Shown here in pieces: positions 35,001 through 46,000 of a stretch of DNA of 64,000 nucleotides (its first letter is position 1; each line of letters opens with the position of its first letter). A program made the position numbers and the translations under genes. The DNA is from Cyanoderma ruficeps (lineage: Eukaryota > Chordata > Aves > Passeriformes > Timaliidae), in NCBI GenBank assembly GCA_008694505.1, contig VZDJ01000174.1:9702286-9766285 (forward strand). The letters run 5' to 3'. The notes under the pieces were generated by a model. It was not told where the DNA came from and did no database searches. It saw nothing but the letters and a program-made list of their open reading frames with translations.

Positions 35001-37553
35001 GCTCCACGTTGATGGGGCACAGCCCCTCCAGGGTGTCTGGGTGGACACAGCCCCTCCAGGATGCCTAGATGGACAGAGCCCTTCCAGGATGTCTGGGTGG
35101 ACACAGCCCCTCCAGGATGCCCAGTGAGAGCTGCACTTGCTGTGCTGACCTCAGGAACAGATTCCTGGAGCCATCAGCTTTACATCCTAAACTCCCAGGC
35201 TCTCCCAGCACAACTCTGTTGAAAGACATCTGCTCCCACAAAGTTAACAAAGCAAAAGCCTAAAAATCTCCACCCTCCCAACCTCACAAAACAGCAGCAA
35301 AAAGGACCTGCTGTGGTTTGACCCAGAGAAGAGCCAACAGTGCTTGCATCAACCCACAGACAGATGTGCCAAGGAATCCCTGGAGGTGTGGAACTGCACG
35401 TCTCCTTCACAGGTGCTTCCCATCCAAAACAAACACAGAATCACAGCCCAAGGCAGGGCTGCACCTTTGTCCTGTCACTAGAATGTTTACTCTACTGCTT
35501 GTGAGGTTTTCAAAATGAAGTTTTAAACAAAAAGAGAACTTTTTGGTACCACCCATGGTATGGGAAGACTGTCAGCTGGTTATTCCCACACAAAACCTCT
35601 ACATATCCTGGGAGGCTCTTCCACAGAAGTGCCAAGTCTGTGCCCAAAATTTGCTCCAGCCCAAGATAACGTGTTCTACCAACAGGGATTGTCAAAAAAA
35701 GGGGGCCCTGCTACAGGTCAGAGGTTAAACTTCTGCTGATGCTCCTCCTGCTGACCTAAAGCATTCCCAGAAATCGCTTTCCCTCCTATCAAAGGGTATG
35801 CTCACATCACTTGGAAATTAGTTGACACAATTAATTCCAGACTTATAAATGAAGTTCAGAGTGCACCACCAACACTTGGCACCCCGTAAATACGTTTTGC
35901 TCATGGGTGTTCAGCCCCAGTACTCCAGATTTGGGGCTCCCCACTCCTAAGCCTGGTGCCTACATATCTACTCCCTGAAGCAGCCTGAGGTTCAATCCTT
36001 CCACACCCCATCTGCACGTTCCTTGTTGCAGGAAGAGAATTTTTGTTCCTGTGAACTTTCAAGAGGTTAATCTGTACAAAACAGGTGCAGTGTTTACATT
36101 CAGGTAGAAGGAAGGAACACCCTGAAGGTAAACAGGTCTCATTCATGGGAAGAGCAGCAAGAAAGGAAAGGGCCAAAGGAGTACAGAGGGTCAAAATGGG
36201 AAAAGCAGAGGATCTTCCCTCTTCCCAATGCCAAAGGGACCAAGAGTGGCAGCAGGCACAGGACCTGTGCTCCCTGCTAATCTGGAGGGGGCTGTTCCCA
36301 TGGAATACATAAGACATCAGGGCAAAATAATGGTTGCCTGGCAGAAACAGGAAGGATTAACTGGCTTGAGCTCCTTCTAGCCTGAACTTCTACCAGTACT
36401 CTGAACATTCCAAGGGAATGAATGGATGAAACAGAGATGGAAAAAGGAGAGAGCACCAGAAGACACAGAAGGGCTGAAAGAACTGGCCTGTGATGATAAC
36501 AGGTACGTTCTCAGGATACTGCTCCCATCAATGTAAGACTCTTCAGCTGGGAAGAGTTCTCCCACTAAAAGCATGGCACCGAGGAATGGCAAAGCACATC
36601 TATCCCAAACAAGGAAAAGCAGCAAGCAGCAGACCCTACCCCAAGGTTTATGGAGATTCAAGTCAGCCAGATTCTGAGGCAAAGGATCCCCCTGGAATAC
36701 AGGGAATGGAAGATATGCCCAGAAACTCATTTATCACCAGCAATGAAGAAGAGACACAGCAAGGACTCAAGAGCTGGCATTTCCCCTGCATATGCCAGAT
36801 CTGTGACAGGCCATTTGGACACACATTTTGGAGCTTGTGAGCACACGTGAAAGAGATTCTGCACGAAAAAGCCGTTTGCACTTTCTAAATATTATTTTCC
36901 CACCAGTGCCAGATGAACTTGGGGATGCGGAAGGCCGAGGGGAGGAAGCTCAGCTGTGGGGATGACTTACTGGCCACCAGGAGCTGCACCCTGTGCTCAT
37001 GGTCCGTCTTGTTCAGCACTTCCCTGCAGGTGTAGTTGCCCTCGTCCTGCACTCGCAGCTCCGTGATGCTCAGGGAGCTGTTGTCCACCAGGGAAAAGCG
37101 GACGTCTGGGGGGAAGGAGACCCTCGAGGAGAAGAGAGGTGGGAAGGAGTGCGGATCTCCTTGGAACCAGACCACCTCCGTGGCTTCCTTGGACACGTTC
37201 CGGCACAAAAGGAGGATGCTTCCTCCCACCTGCCCAAAGACCACTTCATCTGTTCCTGGAAGAGAGAAGGGACGGCGTTAGGGATGTAGGGAATGAGCAA
37301 AGCCGCCTTCTGCCAGCAAAGACCTGGATATCTAATCTATGTCAGCCCTCTGAGGAGCTTCTTAGGGGACTGCTGACGGACCTCTGAGGTGACTAAAACC
37401 ATCCAGCGCAGACCAAGATCAGGAAAAGGGACACAGCTCCCTGCTCCCCTCCCCTCAGCCCGCGCTACCTGCGGCCTCCCGGCGCGGCACCAGCCTCCAG
37501 ACGCAAAGGGCGAGGAAGAGCCGTGCCGGCGGCACCCCGCCGAGGAGCTGCAT
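32086..37553 (-). CDS. VSIG10: VSIG10, V-set and immunoglobulin domain protein 10
   Basis: Single-pass type I membrane protein of the Ig superfamily, function poorly known. Seven coding exons join in frame to 418 residues (human 540): 37553-37469 (signal peptide), 37255-36971, 34182-33901, 33165-32872 (three Ig domains), 32771-32661 (membrane helix), 32396-32384 (13-nt microexon), 32272-32086. Ig cysteines are visible in LLLCRN/YTCREV, LQLFCSW/FKCVGS and LTCRVT/YVCKAQ. The helix exon reads VNIVGVVGAVVVLSILAVLT; the tail has LVLVDSEDDEEG. Exon junctions around the Ig domains are phase 1. Compared with human, the second Ig exon was not found in the 2.8-kb intron. A GTGAG at 32,111 inside the last exon could be a donor to a further exon, so the C-terminus is uncertain. 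Confidence 0.9.
35018..35129. repeat. 28-bp minisatellite, four units, in a VSIG10 intron
   Basis: Four head-to-tail 28-bp units start at 35,018, 35,046, 35,074 and 35,102, each beginning CACAGCCCCTCCAGG or a one-base variant. It lies in the intron between the first and second visible Ig exons. Confidence 0.92.
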
Positions 37554-38250
37554 GGCTCTGCGCCGCTGCCAGAGCCCCGCGGAGGCGGTACTGCCCGGCC
37601 GCCGCCCGGGCGAGAGGCCTGGGGAGGGCGGGCGTGCCCGGCCGGGGAGACCCGCCCGCCACGGCCCGTGAGGGGCCCGTGATGGGGTCGTCCATCGGGT
37701 CCCGCCGCCGCCTCAGAGCCGCCGCTTTGGACGGTCGCCATCTTGGACCCCCCCCCCCCCTCAGCCCCCCCCCCCCCCTGTGCGCTGCCCACCCCCCCCN
37801 CCGGCGCTGCCGCCGGGTGCCGCCCGCGGATCGCGAGTGTTGGAACCGAAGAGATTGGTGTTCGCTGAGTGGTGTCCTCTGAGTGGTGTTCCCTATGAGG
37901 TTATCAGCCCCACGTCCAGAGAACTGCTCTAATCCACCCACTTAGAGACATCCCCACAAGAGCAGAGATGAACGGTTATTCCTCTATGTAACCCCGCAGC
38001 AAGGGCCGTAACCACGCAACTATCCTCGGGTTTCTCTAGGACATCTTACACATGGCAGCTTAGAAGCACCAAGGCGTGAAGCAGAGCGCTGAGACCCACA
38101 GCTGCCTCACTGGGCCTTGGCACATTAATTATTAATTAACCTAATTAACGGTAGGGGCGGCAGTGCTGGCCCAGGTAACCGGAGCTCGGCCGGCCCCACC
38201 TCGGCTCCGCCTGGGGGCGCCATAGAGCCAGCCTGGGGGAGGCCAGCTGT
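37554..38250. promoter_or_regulatory. VSIG10/PEBP1 divergent promoter region
   Basis: The start codons of VSIG10 (minus) and PEBP1 (plus) are 834 bp apart. The left part is strongly CpG-rich with long C runs (37,749-37,760 and 37,767-37,778) and one undetermined base at 37,800. The middle (37,840-38,150) is less GC-rich. The right part rises again towards PEBP1. No TATA box is obvious. Divergent transcription is inferred from layout. Confidence 0.55.
37800..37800. other. Single undetermined base in a poly-C tract
   Basis: One N at the end of a C run in the VSIG10/PEBP1 promoter. Length and sequence of the surrounding C runs are unreliable. Confidence 0.99.
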
Positions 38251-38340
38251 GCGTCTCCACCAATGGGAGAGGAGCATAGCGGCGTCTCCACCAATGGGAG
38301 AGGAGCGAGGCGGTGCCTCCGCCAAGGGGCAGGGTGAGGG
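38251..38340 (+). promoter_or_regulatory. Triplicated 31-bp CCAAT module upstream of PEBP1
   Basis: A 31-bp unit beginning GCGTCTCCACCAATGGGAGA starts at 38,251 and 38,282, and a diverged third copy (GTGCCTCCGCCAAGGGGC) starts at 38,313. The first two carry CCAAT at 38,260 and 38,291. In the third the box has become CCAAG. The array ends about 50 bp before the PEBP1 start codon, so it probably overlaps the core promoter. CCAAT boxes at a fixed 31-bp spacing suggest cooperative NF-Y binding (inference). Confidence 0.85.
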
Positions 38341-38387
38341 AGAGGCAGCTCGGAGCCGCCGCCGCCGTCGCAGCCACAAACGTCGCC

Positions 38388-40097
38388 ATGCCGGTAGACT
38401 TGGCCAAGTGGGACGGGCCGCTGAGCCTCGCCGAGGTGGAGCAGAAGCCGGCACACCCGCTGAGGGTCAAGTATGGCTCCGTGGAGATCGACGAGCTGGG
38501 CAAGGTGCTCACGCCCACTCAGGTGAGCAGCCCCCGGCCCTGCGCGCGGGGGTTGGCGCGGCAAAATGGCGGGATGCGGTCGGGCCTCTCGCTGTCGCTC
38601 TGGCAACTGCCGCCGGAGCTCCACTGGGTGCGGGGGCAGAGAGAGGGGCTGAGCTTTGGGGGCGGCCTTGCTGCGGGGGCGGCCGTACCGCAGCAGAGAA
38701 GGCCCGTGGCTCTCACAGCCAGGGCGAGCTGGCACGAATGGCCTTGAACCCCTCGCTGCTGCCAGCGCAAGTCGTGCTGGCCCTGTGTGCAGGGCAGGTG
38801 GCTGGCGCCGACAGCGGGGCCGGTGCTAACTGGGTCGTCCGTGCAGGTCCAGCATCGCCCCACCAGCATCGAGTGGGACGGCTGCGATCCCCAGAAGCTT
38901 TACACCCTGGTTCTTACAGACCCTGATGCGCCCAGTCGGAAGGACCCAAAGTTCAGGTAATGGGGCTGGACAGCTCCGTATCTTGCATGGGGAAAAAGGA
39001 GCGTCTCTCTTGGGCTGAGCAGAGGCTTAGGGACGGGGACTGTGCTCCGCCTAAGGTTCAGCTGTGGGACTGTGGATTGTCACAGAAATCGTGTCCTTGC
39101 ATGTCTCCTTGAGCCAGGGACAGCACCGGGGGGAGCAGCTGTTCTTATCAGGATACAGGGGTGTTCTTTTATCGGGGGTGTTCAAAGGTCTGTTGTAGCG
39201 GGAGCAGCACAGCAGTTATTGTTTACTCTGATTTAGCACATATGTGAGTTGAAATTAGGTCTTTGCTGGCAACAGAATCTTAAATCTGGAACCAGCTCAC
39301 CTTCCTCAGGTCAGCACCAGCAGTGTGTGGAAGACCCACTCTCCGAGGTCAGGCTGTGGGTTTCCTGGTTTTGGCAGGCTGTGCATCCCAGCGAAGCCGT
39401 GCCTGCCCTGGGACTGGTGCTCTTTGGGTTTGGCAGCCCAGGAGTGGCAGCTGTTTGTTTACCCCATGCTGACAGCCTCGTGGAAAAGCAGCAGCCTGGA
39501 GTGACAAAGGGTCGCGTTATGTGCGGCTCTGCCGATTTGTTTGCCTTCTCCTTTCAGAGAGTGGCATCACTTCCTGGTGACCAACATGAAAGGCAACAAT
39601 GTGAGCAGCGGCACCGTGATGTCGGATTATGTTGGCTCGGGGCCTCCCAAGGGAACAGGTCGGTACCTGCGGCAGTTCCCATGGTGCCGCATGGATCACA
39701 CCCAGTGCAGAAGGGTGGGGAGGGAAGCCAGCCGGGAACTCCCTGTGGAGACAGTGCTGCACCTGGGCTCAAGCCTGTCTAGTACATCTCCCCTTAAGCT
39801 GCCCTGAGCTCCATCCTCCTTATCCAGCTGCAGGGGGGGTCACCTGGGAGCGGGGTGGTGACGCTGTCCCTCCCCGCAGGGCTGCACCGCTACGTGTGGC
39901 TGGTGTACGAGCAGCCCCAGCAGCTGGCCTGCAGCGAGCCCGTGCTGTCCAACCGCTCCGGGGACAAGCGCGGCAAGTTCAAGGTGGCCGCCTTCCGCAG
40001 CAAGTACGGGCTGGGGGCGCCCGTGGCCGGCACCTGCTACCAGGCCGAGTGGGATGACTACGTGCCCAAGCTCTACGAGCAGCTCTCGGGGAAGTAG
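38388..40097 (+). CDS. PEBP1: PEBP1 (RKIP), phosphatidylethanolamine-binding protein 1
   Basis: Small cytosolic protein that binds phospholipids and inhibits Raf-1/MEK signalling. Four exons, 38388-38522, 38847-38956, 39558-39658 and 39880-40097, join in frame to 187 residues, the same length as human, starting [14 protein letters not shown] and ending KLYEQLSGK. The ligand pocket is intact: Asp70 and Pro74 in [12 protein letters not shown], His86, His118 and Tyr120 in [12 protein letters not shown], and Tyr181. The GSGPPKGTG loop is at 108-116. Position 153, the serine phosphorylated by PKC in mammals, is alanine here ([10 protein letters not shown]), with a serine at 156. Start context GTCGCCATGC follows a CpG-rich 5' flank. 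All introns are GT-AG. Confidence 0.97.
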
Positions 40098-40692
40098 GAC
40101 CACGGCCCGAGGGCCACAGCAGCACCCGTGGGTGGGGCCGGGCACGGCGCTGTAGTTGTGTTTTGTTAATGAGTTGAACCCAACTGTCCCGCTCTGACCG
40201 CTGCAAATGTCCCTCTGTTGCTGTCCCTGCTGTCCCCGTGTCCAGGCCTGTGCTGGTGCCCGTGGTATCGTAGCTAGAGAGTTGCTGGTGGGTGGCCCTG
40301 GAAGGGACACTCCGTCCAAACTGACCTGCTTAAGGGAATCAAAAGCCTTTGTGAATTAATGTCAATGCAGGGGGGTCTCTGGCATCTTGGGATGGCTTGA
40401 GGTGGCAGAGGTGTGGGTACACAACCACTTTGGGGTGGGTGCTGGCTGTGGAAACTCCTCTTTCCAGGAGAGGAGAGCAGTAGAAGGGAAACTTCCTCCC
40501 CTTTTTTTTTCTTTCCCCCCTTCCTACATTTGGTCAGTGCCTCCACATCACCACTACAGTAGTGAAGGTGCAGCTAGAGGGGGAGACAGGAGCTGGCCTA
40601 GAGCACTTCCTTCTGTTCTCTGCTGCCACTCAAAGCTGAGACCACTTTGTTTTGTTCAGCCCTGTGATGATCTGCGCTCTGCTCACAGTGCA

Positions 40693-40698
40693 ATTAAA
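40693..40698 (+). terminator. PEBP1: Candidate PEBP1 polyadenylation signal (ATTAAA)
   Basis: ATTAAA lies about 0.6 kb after the PEBP1 stop and is the first standard hexamer variant seen on the plus strand. It is followed within 30 bp by TTGGTGTGCTTGGTTGTC, a GT-rich downstream element. This would give a 3' UTR of about 0.6 kb. Confidence 0.6.
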
Positions 40699-40719
40699 AA
40701 CTTCTCAAGGTCCTTGGTG

Positions 40720-41660
40720 TGCTTGGTTGTCTTCTTGGGGGATGAGGGCAGTCAGGGAGCAGCAGGGTGGTGGTTTTGTGTTCTTGGGATGAGGCTGGAC
40801 CCTGTGCCACGGCCTCCCCATTCCTCGGACTCACTGAGGCTGGAGGGTCACAGCTCAAAGCCATCACGTGTTTCTGTCTTAAAAACATTCCCAGCCTTCA
40901 GTTCCTTCCCAAGGGATTTGCCCACACTCCCAAAAACATGAAGGCTCCTTCCCTCCACAGGAGCCCCCACATCATCACAGCAGATCTGACACCCAACAGT
41001 CAGTGTGGGCACCACCAGCTTTACTGACCTGAAGCCACTTCCCAGCCCAGCTGCAGGTCCCCGGTGCTTCCTGTGCCTCCAGCAGCTTTGCAGCGAGGCC
41101 TGGGGGTGTCTCCTGAGTGCCTAGAGCAGAAATGAGCCTTTGGTAGAGCCTGATGACTATAGAAAGGTAAAAAAGGTGAAGCCAATGCAATTCAACTTCA
41201 TGGAACCAGGAGCCTTCCCCCTTTTTTTCAAAGCTCTGAAGTGACCAACAGGAAGCAGCAGCAGCATCCCTGTGAAAATTGGGGATTCCAGAACTCAGGT
41301 GGGTGGTGTTGCCCCAGGGCAGTTTTATCAGCCCAACAATGAAACCATTTCAACAGGATCGATGGTTTTCCAGGAAAACATCCCCAGCGACTCCAGCCCA
41401 AGGCTCACCAGAGTGAAGAGGAGCAGTGCTCACAAGGCTGATCCATCCTGGGACTGCTCGGGCTGGGAGGAGAACATAAAAAAATTAAAAAATCCATTAC
41501 CCTAAAAACCTCCACTGTCAGGAAACCAAGGCCTGAGGTTTCTCCAGCCCCAGGCTGAGGGACAGCTGTGGAATGGGACACCTGTGGAATGTGTCCCCTC
41601 CCCATCCCCACCTCGCACCTGTGCTGGGCCACCAGCCGCCCCTCCCGCAATGATACAGCC
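40720..41660. other. Intergenic region between convergent PEBP1 and TAOK3
   Basis: About 0.9 kb between the two candidate 3' ends. It has moderate GC, several short open frames without family resemblance, and no recognised repeat or RNA gene. Confidence 0.5.
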
Positions 41661-41679
41661 AGGCATCGTGATGAACACT

Positions 41680-41685
41680 TTTATT
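41680..41685 (-). terminator. TAOK3: Candidate TAOK3 polyadenylation signal
   Basis: TTTATT on the plus strand reads AATAAA on the minus strand. It is the most distal such signal before the sequence turns GC-richer, and gives a 3' UTR of roughly 1.3 kb. Another TTTATT near 41,839 could be an alternative end. Confidence 0.55.
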
Positions 41686-43011
41686 TACAAATATAATTAA
41701 AAGCTCTGACAGTTATTCATGCTCTTCCCTGGAACCTGAAAAATGTTTTTGTTGTTTTGTTGGTTTTTTTGTCCTTTTTTTTTTTGTTGGTTTTTTTTTT
41801 AAAGTGCATGCAAAAGAAGTAAAGCCTTTTTTTTCTCTTTTTATTGTAAGAAAATACACAGTTTGAAAGTGTGAATAATGCAATATTTATGACCAAGATC
41901 ATGGGGTTGGGGGTGGACTTGGGGGAGGAAAAAAAAAAAAAAAAACAAAACAAAACCCCAAAAAAACAAATAAAAGAAAAACTGAAAAGGGCTGGGATGA
42001 TCTAACAGACAGTGTTGAGCTCCAGAACAGAACTGGAGAGTGGGGGGTGGCTGGAGCAGGAAGGAAGAGGGGGAAAGAAGTAAAAAAATTTTTGATCAGA
42101 GAAACAGTTAAAATACAATATGAAAATAAGTAAAAGCTCTCCTTAAATTCCTTCTATACACAAAATACACGATTTGACAAAGCCCAATTTGTGCTACTGG
42201 GATCCTGTGGGCTCATTTAAGTGTATTCACATTCTCTGCGACAGCAGAAAATGATTTATGATACAATCAAGAATATGCCCAGGGGGCCAGGGCTCGTCCC
42301 TGCTGCCCCTGGCATGGTTCTCCTAAAAATCACCACGTCGTCGCCCGCCCCTCCCCACCCCCAAAAAAGTAATAATATGTCACCACTGATATGTACAGCA
42401 CGATTAAGTTTTTTTTTTTCTGTAAAATGTATCAAATTTTTTTTTTCAATCTTTAATAAAATTTTTTTTTTATTATTTAATTATTCCTGATGAATAAATA
42501 CCAAAAAAATAAAAATAAAATAAAATTATGCAGCAGCTAGTTAAGGTAAGGCTGCGGATTCAGTCTCTCTCCCCCTGGGATCATAGATATCTTTTAATTA
42601 TTAATATTTTTTTTTTTGCTTGTACTTTCATTGATTGGTGGTAAAATGAGTGATTGCTCAGAAGCAACATACATCCACTTGGTGTTTTTTTTTTTTNCAT
42701 TAAAATTGTCTCCAAAGTTTTCACTGAAACATTTTTAATCATTGCACAGAGACATCAATACTGTGACATACTATGGAAAAGACTGCCAGGAGCTGTCCTG
42801 CACCGGGATGTGACGGGGGGAAAGGGGCCCCTGATGGATAAGAATATACAGGCACTGGTCCGACACGATGTCAGTAAGAGAGACAGAAAGAGAGAGAGCA
42901 CGCCCGTCAACATGGGGAATGTTGGGTTTGCAAGTTTTATCCTTACTTGGTTTGCTTTTTGTGGTTTTTGTTGGTTTTTTTGTTGGTTGGTTTGTTTTTT
43001 TTTTTTTTTAA
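41686..43011 (-). other. TAOK3: TAOK3 3' untranslated region
   Basis: AT-rich sequence with many T homopolymers (A runs in the mRNA) lies between the TAOK3 coding end and its candidate poly(A) signal. It has no open frame of interest, and one undetermined base at 42,697. The extent is inferred from the signal at 41,680. The 5' edge is hidden by the gap at 43,012-43,031. Confidence 0.6.
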
Positions 43012-43031
43012 NNNNNNNNNNNNNNNNNNNN
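43012..43031. other. Assembly gap (20 N) hiding the TAOK3 stop codon
   Basis: The last readable TAOK3 codons are NLVAL, followed by GA and then N. The family ends about eight codons later (DFPKEDYR-type tail), which needs more than 20 bases, so the gap length is nominal. The left flank is a T run. Confidence 0.97.
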
Positions 43032-46000
43032 TCTAATGCGACCAAATTCCCGAAGCCCATCCGCAGGCTCTCCATGTCAAATGTCTCAATCTCCCGCTCC
43101 TGCCTTTCCAACAGAAACTTGATCCTCTCGCTGCGTTCCTTCTGGAGGGCGGCGAGCTCCTCTTCGATCTGCAACGAGCACAGTCAGCAGCCCCTGGGCA
43201 CAGCTCCACCCTGCCCCGTGTGCCCAGAAATCCCCTCTGGAACCCACCTTCTGCTCCAGGTGTGCCCTGCGCAGCGACACCCGCTGCTCCAGCTTCTGGA
43301 GTTCCCTTTCGTGCTGTGCTTCTGTCTGCATCTTAATTTTGCTCTGGTACGCGTTGAGCAGCTCCATCTCCTGCTGGAGTTGCAGTCTCAGGGCTTGGCA
43401 TTCTGCTTCCTGGGCCTCGTCCAGCCGGAGCTGTGTGTGAGAGCATCGGGGAAACAACACTCAAACCCCCGCTGGGGATTCCTCTGCTCTCACACAAATC
43501 ACACACCACCCTTTCTTTTCCCAAAAGAAACAGTGCTGGTGGCAGAGGGAGGAAGCAGGAAAGGCTTTCATGAACAGCAGCTTCTCTGCTCACACTGAAG
43601 CAGAGCCTCACAAGATCCAATCCTAAACCCCAGCACACGAGGGGAGCAGGGGAAGGACGCGTGTTCCGCAGGACACTTACTCCAAGAGGGAAAGTGCCAC
43701 CTGATGTGTTATTTAAACACTTTTTATCATTCAGTGGCTGGAGAAATCCCCACAGGGTGCTGCCAGGCCCCAGAGCCCCCCGAGCCCCCTGCACGTACCG
43801 CCTGCGAGGCCATCATCTCATTGATGCTCTGCTCGTACTGCTCGGCCAGGATGGCGAGCTTCCGTGTCTGCTCGTCCTTCAGGCTCTTCAGAATTGTCTT
43901 GTGCTCACTCTTTGGAGTTACTTCCAGCTGGTGATTCTTCAGTGCTTTGTACTGCTTAGTTTGCACTTTGCATGTGTCCTGGAACTGCTTTTTGATCTGC
44001 ATTTCCATAGCCTGCCAAGGAAGGAACGACGTGAAGGCCACGAAGGGCTTTGGGAATGGAGAGGTTGTGGTACATCCACATGGGTGGGGTAGTGGGAACC
44101 ACAGCTCCCCTGGGCATGCTTCCCACAGGGATTAACCAGCAGCAGCAGCTCAGGCCCTGCTGCAGCCTGGCCAGGAACAGCACCCACTCAGCCCTCCTCA
44201 GCCCAGGGCATTTCCATCCTCTTCCTGCCGATCACCCAGCCCATCACCTGCCTCCCAAAACACATTTGCTTTGTCCCAGCATCATTCCCATTCCATGTCC
44301 TTCCCACCTCAACCTTGCACTATGTGGAGGCTGCAGATCTGAGAAGTAGCAAGGCTGTGACAGAGTGACAGCAATGTGCCTTCTCTCTGGTGGCAGTGAC
44401 CCCAGGGAACAGCTGCAGCTGTGTCAGGGGGGGTTGAGGTTGGATTTGAGGAGAAGGTTCTGCCCCAGAGGGTGCTGGCACTGCCCAGACTCCCCAAGGA
44501 ATGGGCACGGCCCCGAGGCTGCCAGAGCTTCAGGAGCCTTTGGACAGCACTGCCAGGGATGCCCAGGGTGGGATTGTTGGGGGGCCTGTGCAGGGACAGG
44601 ATCTGGACATCATGATCCCTGTGGGGCCCTTCCCAGTCAGGACATTCCGTGATTCTGTGAAACTGGGAGGAGGAACGTGCCTCTCCCACAGAGAGCAGCT
44701 CAGAGGTGTGTAAGCACACTGGGGTGTGCACAGAGCTCAGCACACACTCAGAGTGCTCTGTGTTCCCTCTGGACTCTCTAAGCACCACCAACAACCTTCT
44801 CATCATTCTCAGCTGACACCAGTGAGGGCCTGAACCACACCCAGTTTGTCAGAAACAAGTTCTGTGACACTTTGCTTAGGACTGGACTATTTTACCCAAC
44901 ACCTTCAATTAACACAGCACTTTAACAACCCTCTGTGAGCTCTGAGCTATCCCACCCACAACTTCCCTTATCCTGAGCTGCTCTGTGCAAAGGGAGGGGA
45001 TGCAAGGGAGAGCACAGGGTGTGGAGAGCAGTGGTCCCACAGCACGGGTGCTGCATGGAGAAGGCACAGACAGGAGGACAGAGGCTGGAGGAGGAGGAAG
45101 GGAAGCTTGCAGCACCTTCAGGTTCTTTGGTTGCTGCCGGAGCTCCATGAAATGCTTCCTGTGCAGCTCCCGCTCACGCCGCTTGTTGTACTCCAGCTGG
45201 TTCTCGAGCTCAGTCTGGTGCTGCAGGCGGATGAGGTCCATGCGCAGCTTCTGCAGCGTGTGCAGCTGCCGGTACTCCAGCTCCCGCGTGGACTCGTCGT
45301 GCCGGATCAGCATCGCGTGCTCCATCTCCTTCTGCGTCCGCTTCTTGTTCAGCTCCTGCACACACACACGGCTGAGCGGGGCAGCCACCAGCGGCAGGTC
45401 CTGCTCGCTGCTCTGCACAGCCGCAGGGACTTGCCGTGTCACGGGGAAACACAGACCCAGCAGCACCACGGGGACGGTAACGGTGACCACCCATCCCTCC
45501 CTCCCTCCCTCCCCTGCTCCTCTGGCAGCTCTGGGATGGCCCCGGAGTCCCCAGCAGGTGGCACCAGGACCCCACACAAGCCCCTTGTACCTGCAGAAAC
45601 CCTCAGCCGCTTTCAATTAACCCATCCCAGGGTGCTCAGGGCTGGGGTGACAGAATCGGAGCTTTTGTCTGGTTTAAATTCCTGTGCCCCTGGTGGGTAC
45701 TGGGAATGAGCTCCCCACCCTCACCTGCACTAGAGTGGCCAAAGCAGAGGGCAATGGCTCTAACGCCACCTCAGGTGAGAAAATTAATTGTCCAGGTGGG
45801 GTTTGCCCCAGGTGCAGCACGTTTCTAAAATGAGGCTGGAGCCCGAGGCCCAGAGGGTTTTGCAGTGTTCACCAAGAGCTCCTGCACAGTGTCCACAGCA
45901 CAGGAAAACCCTCCCCAAGCTACAAGCCCAGGAAGGGGAAGACACCAGTTCCCTGATTACTTCAAGTATTTGTGTCTCAAGGTGTCAGCCACACCCAGTC

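Noticed and set aside
36490..36840. Plus-strand frame of 116 codons ending in a Cys-rich stretch (CICQICDRPFG)
   Set aside because: It lies in the VSIG10 intron on the opposite strand, with only half a zinc-finger-like pattern, no flanking splice context and no family match.
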